A stretch of 64,000 bases of DNA, taken from the NCBI GenBank assembly GCA_016125275.1, contig WGMB01000015.1, forward strand, positions 186,001 to 250,000, given 5' to 3'. Position 1 is the first letter of the stretch, and each line of letters begins with the position of its first letter. Below, piece by piece: positions 59,812 through 64,000 of this stretch. The notes under the pieces were generated by a model. The model was given only the letters and a program-made list of their open reading frames with translations, made no database searches and was not told where the DNA came from. The translations under genes were made by a program, and so were the position numbers. Origin of the DNA: Acidobacteriota bacterium. Lineage in GTDB: Bacteria > Acidobacteriota > Terriglobia > Bryobacterales > UBA6623.

Positions 59812-61074
59812 CTATTCCGCCGTCACTAGGCCGCCGCGACTCCAAGCGGCGTGTTGAAGGATTCCGAGAGACCGATCCAGGCGTTCCCAGGCCGCCGGCC
59901 AGCACAGCTCACGCTCGAACGTCTCCCGTCCCGCCGCGCCAAGCCGGGCCCTCGACGCGGGATCATCAAGCAAGCGAACCACCGTTCCCACCCAATCTGT
60001 TGCGCTTCGAGCCAGAACGATATTCACTCCGTCTTCCGCAGGTAGACCTTCGGCGCCGATCGGCGTGGAAACAACAGCACGCCGCGCAGCCCAGGCTTCC
60101 ATGATTTTAACCCGAGTTCCGCTGCCCGCCAGCAAGGGGGCTATGGCTACATCCGCGCCGGATAGCTCGCGAAGAGCGTCATCGACCGGTCCGGTGAGCT
60201 CGATCCGGGCATCGCCCTGGACCAGGCTTCGCACCGCATGCTCATTCTTTCCAATCAGTTTCCAGACCAAGCCGGGCCTGAGCCTGCTCAGCTCCGGCCA
60301 GATCCGTGTTCGGAAGAATCTCACAGCCGTGATATTGGGATGGTATTCCAAATTTCCCGAAAAGGCGATCACTTCCCGTTGGTTTGATCCCTGGGATACG
60401 GGGGCCGGCCGCAGCGGCAACGCATTGGGATACACCGCGACGCGAGCCGTGGGGCTGATGCGTAGAACCCGCTCGGCGTCTTGCTGTGAGGTGGTCAGAA
60501 TCAAATCGAACAGCGGAAAGAGCCGCCTTTCCCAGCGTTCGGCGTGGCGCTGAAAGATTCGGTGCGCCAAGCGCTGCGGCCAGGGTTCGGTGCGTGCGCA
60601 CGCAGCGTGTAAAGCTGACTCGACGTTGTGTAAATCCAACACGACGCGCTCGGCACGGCGGCGGAGCAAAGGGAGATACCCGGCGCACCAGAAGTGTTCC
60701 GCAATTGCCACGGAATACCGTTTCGATTGCGTTACTCGCTCCACCTGCCGCAAGGTCTCGGGCTGGCCGAAACGGTCCAGCAAAGGCGGACGGCCCATCG
60801 CCAGGCGGCGGGCGTTGCGAGAAGCCCGCGTGATGGCGCTGCGGCCGTGCCGGGGCAGCAAGACGAGGTCGACGGCGTCGACCAAATCGGCCGGCAGATC
60901 CCGGCCAGGCTCGGATTCGGGTTGCTCGGAGAAGCGGACCAGATGCACCGGCCGGCGCTCGGCCAAGTAGTGCAATAGGCTGGCGGTTCGCATGGAGCCG
61001 CCGCCGTGCAGCGGGTACGGCGCCTCCGGCGAGAGCAAGAGCGCTCGGTCAGACTCGGCCAAGGACCTGCTCAT
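59812..61074 (-). CDS. Glycosyltransferase (GT-B, GT4/GT1-like)
   Basis: A 420-residue transferase. The N-terminus LLLSPEAPYPLHGGGSMRTASLLHYLAERRPVHLV holds the acceptor-side glycine loop; DLHNVESALHAACARTEP, VIAFSGNLEYHPNITAVRFF and GSGTRVKIMEAWAARRAVVSTPIGAEGL are the central and donor-site motifs. The last is the usual E-x7-E type region in a GT4 variant found in exopolysaccharide clusters. Part of the gene (about 60000-60700) looks less GC-rich than its neighbours. The ATG overlaps the upstream glycosyltransferase by 26 bases. Confidence 0.88.
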   Translation of the reverse strand: MSRSLAESDRALLLSPEAPYPLHGGGSMRTASLLHYLAERRPVHLVRFSEQPESEPGRDLPADLVDAVDLVLLPRHGRSAITRASRNARRLAMGRPPLLDRFGQPETLRQVERVTQSKRYSVAIAEHFWCAGYLPLLRRRAERVVLDLHNVESALHAACARTEPWPQRLAHRIFQRHAERWERRLFPLFDLILTTSQQDAERVLRISPTARVAVYPNALPLRPAPVSQGSNQREVIAFSGNLEYHPNITAVRFFRTRIWPELSRLRPGLVWKLIGKNEHAVRSLVQGDARIELTGPVDDALRELSGADVAIAPLLAGSGTRVKIMEAWAARRAVVSTPIGAEGLPAEDGVNIVLARSATDWVGTVVRLLDDPASRARLGAAGRETFERELCWPAAWERLDRSLGILQHAAWSRGGLVTAE

Positions 61075-62140
61075 AGATCTTGCGGGTCGCCTCCGCAGTC
61101 TTGCGCCAAGACAGCTCCGCGGCTCGGCGGTAGCCTTGCATCCTCAGGCTCTCGGCAGCCGCCGGATCGCTCGCAAGCTTGCCGATCAGCCCGGCGAGCT
61201 CGTCGGACGAGCGCGCATCGAAATGCCAAGCCGCCCCGCCCGCCGCTTCCACCACGGCCGGGTCCTGAGAGGCCAGGACCGGAACGCCGGAGCGCATGGC
61301 CTCCACGACGGGCAGGCCGAAGCCTTCGTAGAGGCTAGGATAAACAAACGCCAGCGCGCCGGACAACAGCGCCGCGGTCTGCTCGTCGTCGGCGAGTTCG
61401 AGCGCCAGTAGGGCCGCACAGCCCTCGGCGGCGTACCGACCGGCGCCGGCCCCCACGATCACCAGACCCAGCTCCGCGTCGCTGCGGCGGGCCTTCTTCC
61501 AGGCTTCGACCAGACACGGGATGTTCTTGCGCTCGTTGCCCGCCCCGATCGCCAGCAGGTAGCGCGGCGGCGCTCCCAGGGCGGCCCGCAGTGCGCCGGC
61601 CCGAGCCGGCTCCGGCGCGGCCAGCGCTTCGCTAGGGGCGTGGTGCACGGCCTGGACCCGCTCCGGCGCCAGGCCGAAGGCGGCGATCGCTTCCCGACGG
61701 ATCGCCTCGGTCGGCGTAATCACCCGTCGCGCCAGACGAAGCAGGCGCGGCGTCCTGCGCCGCACGCGCTCCGAGCCCGGCGGCCTTAGCGGCTCCGGCT
61801 TCCAGGGCGACAGATCGTGCAGCGTCATCACCGACGGAGTCACAGGCACGTAAGGGACCGCAAAATCGGTTCCGTGAAAAACGTCGATCCGGCGGCGGCG
61901 CAGCTCGAGCGGCAAGCCCAGGCTCCACCATTTGGAGCGAGCCCAGCCGCTCCCCGGCTCACGCCGCACGTTCGGCAGCGACTCCAGGCGCGGGTCCCAC
62001 CACAGCTCGGTCTGGTCGCTCAGCAGATGCACCTCGTCGTCCGGCTGATTCTGCGCAAGAGCCAGGGCCAACTCGGCGACGTAGCGCGCCAGCCCGCCCG
62101 CCGGCTCCACCAGCGGCGTCGCGTCGAGCGCGATCCGCAC
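61049..62140 (-). CDS. Family 4 glycosyltransferase
   Basis: A 363-residue GT-B transferase opening MRIALDATPLVEPAGGLARYVAELALAL. Further motifs are DVFHGTDFAVPYVPVTPSVMTLHDLSPW, LLAIGAGNERKNIPCLVEAWKKAR and the donor site SLYEGFGLPVVEAMRSGVPVLAS with its Glu-x7-Glu. The start is three bases after the TrmH-family gene, so both are probably on one transcript. First of three consecutive glycosyltransferases in the glycan cluster. Confidence 0.9.
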   Translation of the reverse strand: MRIALDATPLVEPAGGLARYVAELALALAQNQPDDEVHLLSDQTELWWDPRLESLPNVRREPGSGWARSKWWSLGLPLELRRRRIDVFHGTDFAVPYVPVTPSVMTLHDLSPWKPEPLRPPGSERVRRRTPRLLRLARRVITPTEAIRREAIAAFGLAPERVQAVHHAPSEALAAPEPARAGALRAALGAPPRYLLAIGAGNERKNIPCLVEAWKKARRSDAELGLVIVGAGAGRYAAEGCAALLALELADDEQTAALLSGALAFVYPSLYEGFGLPVVEAMRSGVPVLASQDPAVVEAAGGAAWHFDARSSDELAGLIGKLASDPAAAESLRMQGYRRAAELSWRKTAEATRKIYEQVLGRV

Positions 62141-62143
62141 CGC

Positions 62144-62695
62144 CTAGGCCGGCCTCCGCCCGGCCGCAGCCTCCAGCATCCGCCGATACTTGCGCAACAG
62201 CTCAAAAAGCACCACGCCGCCCGCCACTGAAACGTTGAGCGACTGCTTGACGCCCAGCATCGGAATTCTCACGTAGACGTCGCAGGCCTCCTTCACCGTT
62301 TCCGACAATCCTTCGACCTCGTTGCCGAAGACGACGCAGAGGGGAAACTGCGGAACCCAGTCGTAGAGATCCACCGACGTCGCTACGGTTTCGACGCCTG
62401 CAATCTGCCAGCCGCTCTCGCGCCGCGCGCTGAGCTCGGCGGCCAAATCGCCGGCATGCTTCCAGGGCAAGGAGTCCTGCGCCCCCAGCGCCACCTTGGC
62501 AACGCCCGGGTGCGGCGGAGCGCCGGTGTAGCCGCCCAGCAGCAGACTCTCCAGGCCCGCCGCATCGGCCGTGCGGAAGAAGGCGCCCACATTGTGCAGG
62601 CTGCGGATGTTGTCGAGCGCCGCGACGGCGGGAAGCTTGCGCAGGGACTCGTAGGGGGTCGCCGCCTGTAGGACGCGAAAAGGGACCGCTTCCAT
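62144..62695 (-). CDS. TrmH/SpoU family RNA 2'-O-methyltransferase
   Basis: A 183-residue SPOUT methyltransferase. Motif 1 is NVGAFFRTADAAG with the catalytic Asn-Arg pair, motif 2 VVFGNEVEGLS and motif 3 IPMLGVKQSLNVSVAGGVVLFE, which forms the trefoil knot. It adds a methyl group to a ribose 2'-OH of tRNA or rRNA; the target nucleotide cannot be told. It lacks the N-terminal L30e-like domain of RlmB, which fits tRNA-type members. It lies at the head of the glycan operon, 35 bases after the receiver-domain gene. Confidence 0.93.
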   Translation of the reverse strand: MEAVPFRVLQAATPYESLRKLPAVAALDNIRSLHNVGAFFRTADAAGLESLLLGGYTGAPPHPGVAKVALGAQDSLPWKHAGDLAAELSARRESGWQIAGVETVATSVDLYDWVPQFPLCVVFGNEVEGLSETVKEACDVYVRIPMLGVKQSLNVSVAGGVVLFELLRKYRRMLEAAAGRRPA

Positions 62696-62730
62696 CGCTC
62701 GAATTCGATGGTAGCCTACCGCCCCGGCGG

Positions 62731-64000
62731 TCAGTTCTTCAGGCAGCGCTGGATGGTTTCCAGCAGGTCGGCGGGATCGAACGGCTTGGTGAGGTAGCCG
62801 GAGGCTCCCGCCATCTTGCCGCGAATGCGGTCAAAGAAGCCGTCCTTGCCTGACAGCATCAGAACCGGAATCGAAGCCGTGGCGGCGTTGCCGGTGATGA
62901 TGCGGGACACCTGGTAGCCGTCCATCCGCGGCATCGTGATGTCGAGCAAGATCAGCGACGGCGTCTCGTCGTCCAGGCGGGCCAGAGCCTGCAACCCGTC
63001 CTCGGCCAGCACCACACGGTAGAGCTGGGATTCGAGCACCCCGGCGATCATCTTCTGGACGGTTTTGCTGTCGTCCACGGCCAGAATCAGGGGCCGAGCC
63101 TTCAGCCGCTCGTACTGCCGCTGCAGCTCGGCGTGCTCGGGTTGCAGCCGGCAGGCCTCCCGCAGACGAGGCAGCGCGTCGTTGGACTGCTTCAGGTTCA
63201 GATAGGCCAGCGCCAGGCCCAAGTTGGCCTCGAAGCTCTGCCCGGCCTCGAGCTCTTTGCGAAAGCGCTCCACGGCGGCCAGCATGACCGTGCGGTCGAC
63301 CTGGTCATTGCGCGAGATCGCGTCGAGCTGGGAGATGTCGCTGACGGCCCGGCAGAAGCCGCAGACCCCGTTTTCGAGCGAGCGCTTGCCGCACAGCAGG
63401 CAGGTCTCAGTGGAGATGGGCCGTACGCCGCCCAAGCGCTGGACGGCGTCGACCACCGCCTCGTCTGCCCTGTGGGCGTGGACCTTCGCGGGCTCCTCCC
63501 GGGCCGGGGCGACGGCCGCTCCCGAGCCCACGCCGAAGGATTCCGGCTTGGCGGATTCGTCCTGTCGCGGGGTCGCCTCCGGGCCCCCTGATTCTCGCGA
63601 CGGGCTCTCCTCCACGACGGTGGAGACGGCTGCGATCAATTCCTCGGCCGCTTCCTGCTGCTGCTCGGGCTCGCGATGAGCTTCATCCTCGCGAACCGGC
63701 TCCGTCGCGGGCTCCTCCCGGCTCTCCTCGGGCGGAGCGCTCGCACGGCCCGCGCCGGCGAACAGAGCTCGAATCGGGTCGTCCTCCTCCGCCGAATGCC
63801 GCGAGGGCCGGGCGGGGGGCGGCAGAGACGTCTCGGCAGGGCGCTTCTCCACCAGCGTCGGACGCGGCGCCGGCGACGGGCTCGCAGCCGGTTCGACCTT
63901 GGCCGCAGCGGGCGGCGCGGCCTCCGGCGCAACAGTGTTCTCCGCGCGAGCGGCGGGCGCCGGACCAGACTCCTCACCCTCGGCCGATTCCACGGTCAGC
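62731..64000 (-). CDS. Receiver-domain protein with zinc ribbon and TPR, possibly cut by the window edge
   Basis: The frame contains a GTG at 63993 (420 residues) but is open to base 64000, so the true start may lie outside. Counted from that GTG, residues 1-190 are acidic, Pro/Ala/Glu-rich and disordered. A four-Cys zinc ribbon follows (Cys198, Cys201, Cys211, Cys214), then TPR-like helices (250-295) and a CheY-type receiver (301-420) with acidic pair 307-308 (VDDSKT), phospho-acceptor Asp351 (LLDITMP) and Lys403 (LTKPF). There is no output domain after the receiver. The receiver resembles PilG/PilH-like twitching regulators. It may act as a phosphorylation-controlled adaptor. Confidence 0.82.
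   Translation of the reverse strand, partial: LTVESAEGEESGPAPAARAENTVAPEAAPPAAAKVEPAASPSPAPRPTLVEKRPAETSLPPPARPSRHSAEEDDPIRALFAGAGRASAPPEESREEPATEPVREDEAHREPEQQQEAAEELIAAVSTVVEESPSRESGGPEATPRQDESAKPESFGVGSGAAVAPAREEPAKVHAHRADEAVVDAVQRLGGVRPISTETCLLCGKRSLENGVCGFCRAVSDISQLDAISRNDQVDRTVMLAAVERFRKELEAGQSFEANLGLALAYLNLKQSNDALPRLREACRLQPEHAELQRQYERLKARPLILAVDDSKTVQKMIAGVLESQLYRVVLAEDGLQALARLDDETPSLILLDITMPRMDGYQVSRIITGNAATASIPVLMLSGKDGFFDRIRGKMAGASGYLTKPFDPADLLETIQRCLKN

Overview
The window looks like chromosomal DNA from a high-GC acidobacterium of the Solibacter/Bryobacterales type. The main reasons are three large secreted proteins with a C-terminal domain that I recognise as TIGR03437, a family described from Solibacter. 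Supporting evidence comes from a VWFA-related secreted protein, an Oar-like TonB-type outer-membrane protein, a Ser/Thr kinase fused to a TolB-like propeller, and many 'planctomycete-type' cytochrome/DUF1501/DUF1549/DUF1552/DUF1592 proteins next to sulfatases. No tRNA, rRNA, CRISPR array, transposase or phage gene was seen. Apart from the two genes cut by the window edges, the genes look intact. These assignments rest on motif reading, not on database searches.

Layout. 1-4090: a lytic transglycosylase cut by the left edge, a GAF-like protein, an SDR oxidoreductase and two unknown genes. 4192-9872: a secreted aldolase-like protein, a strong hairpin, then a tight run of PSD1/DUF1549/DUF1553 cytochrome, DUF1501 protein and a small eIF2B-like protein. 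9913-12633: the kinase-propeller. 12646-16749: a first polysaccharide ABC exporter with a family 2 glycosyltransferase and a divergent nucleotidyltransferase-like protein. 16768-31359: a TIGR03437 propeller protein, an MBL-fold hydrolase, a DUF1552/DUF1592/sulfatase operon, a divergent diheme-PQQ dehydrogenase and a laminin-B/TIGR03437 protein. The DUF1552 operon has a near-consensus promoter with a perfect 14-bp palindrome at its start site.

31408-38467: an Rrf2 regulator, a DUF6157 protein, two small membrane proteins, a VWA-like protein, a barrel protein lacking the usual N-terminal domains, a metallopeptidase and a DUF167 protein. 38546-41647: a single-chain LptF-LptG fusion and an orphan OmpR-type regulator in a patch of lower GC. 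41792-49670: sulfatase, YfhO-like membrane protein, Gfo/Idh oxidoreductase, RRM protein with its own terminator, and a seven-blade FG-GAP/TIGR03437 protein.

49701-62695: thirteen same-strand genes with mostly overlapping or near-zero gaps. They comprise an rRNA/tRNA methyltransferase, three glycosyltransferases, a DUF3108 protein, a glycosyltransferase-methyltransferase fusion, a Wzm/Wzt-type exporter, RuvX, MltG, an unknown protein, a LolA/LolB-like lipoprotein and a LolD-like ATPase. 62731-64000 is a receiver-domain protein that may run off the right edge.

How the parts fit. Much of the window serves the cell envelope: murein cleavage (Slt, MltG), LPS transport (LptFG), two polysaccharide exporters and possibly lipoprotein traffic. 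The rest is mostly an exported catabolic/respiratory set in which Tat-exported oxidoreductase-like proteins and sulfatases are paired with c-type cytochromes, as expected for a soil or sediment degrader of complex glycans. The features I find most unusual are the accessory beta-sandwich on the Wzm-type permease, the heptad inverted repeat that fills the gap between permease and ATPase, the LptFG fusion, the plug-less TonB-type barrel and the promoter/palindrome pair at 25817-25867.
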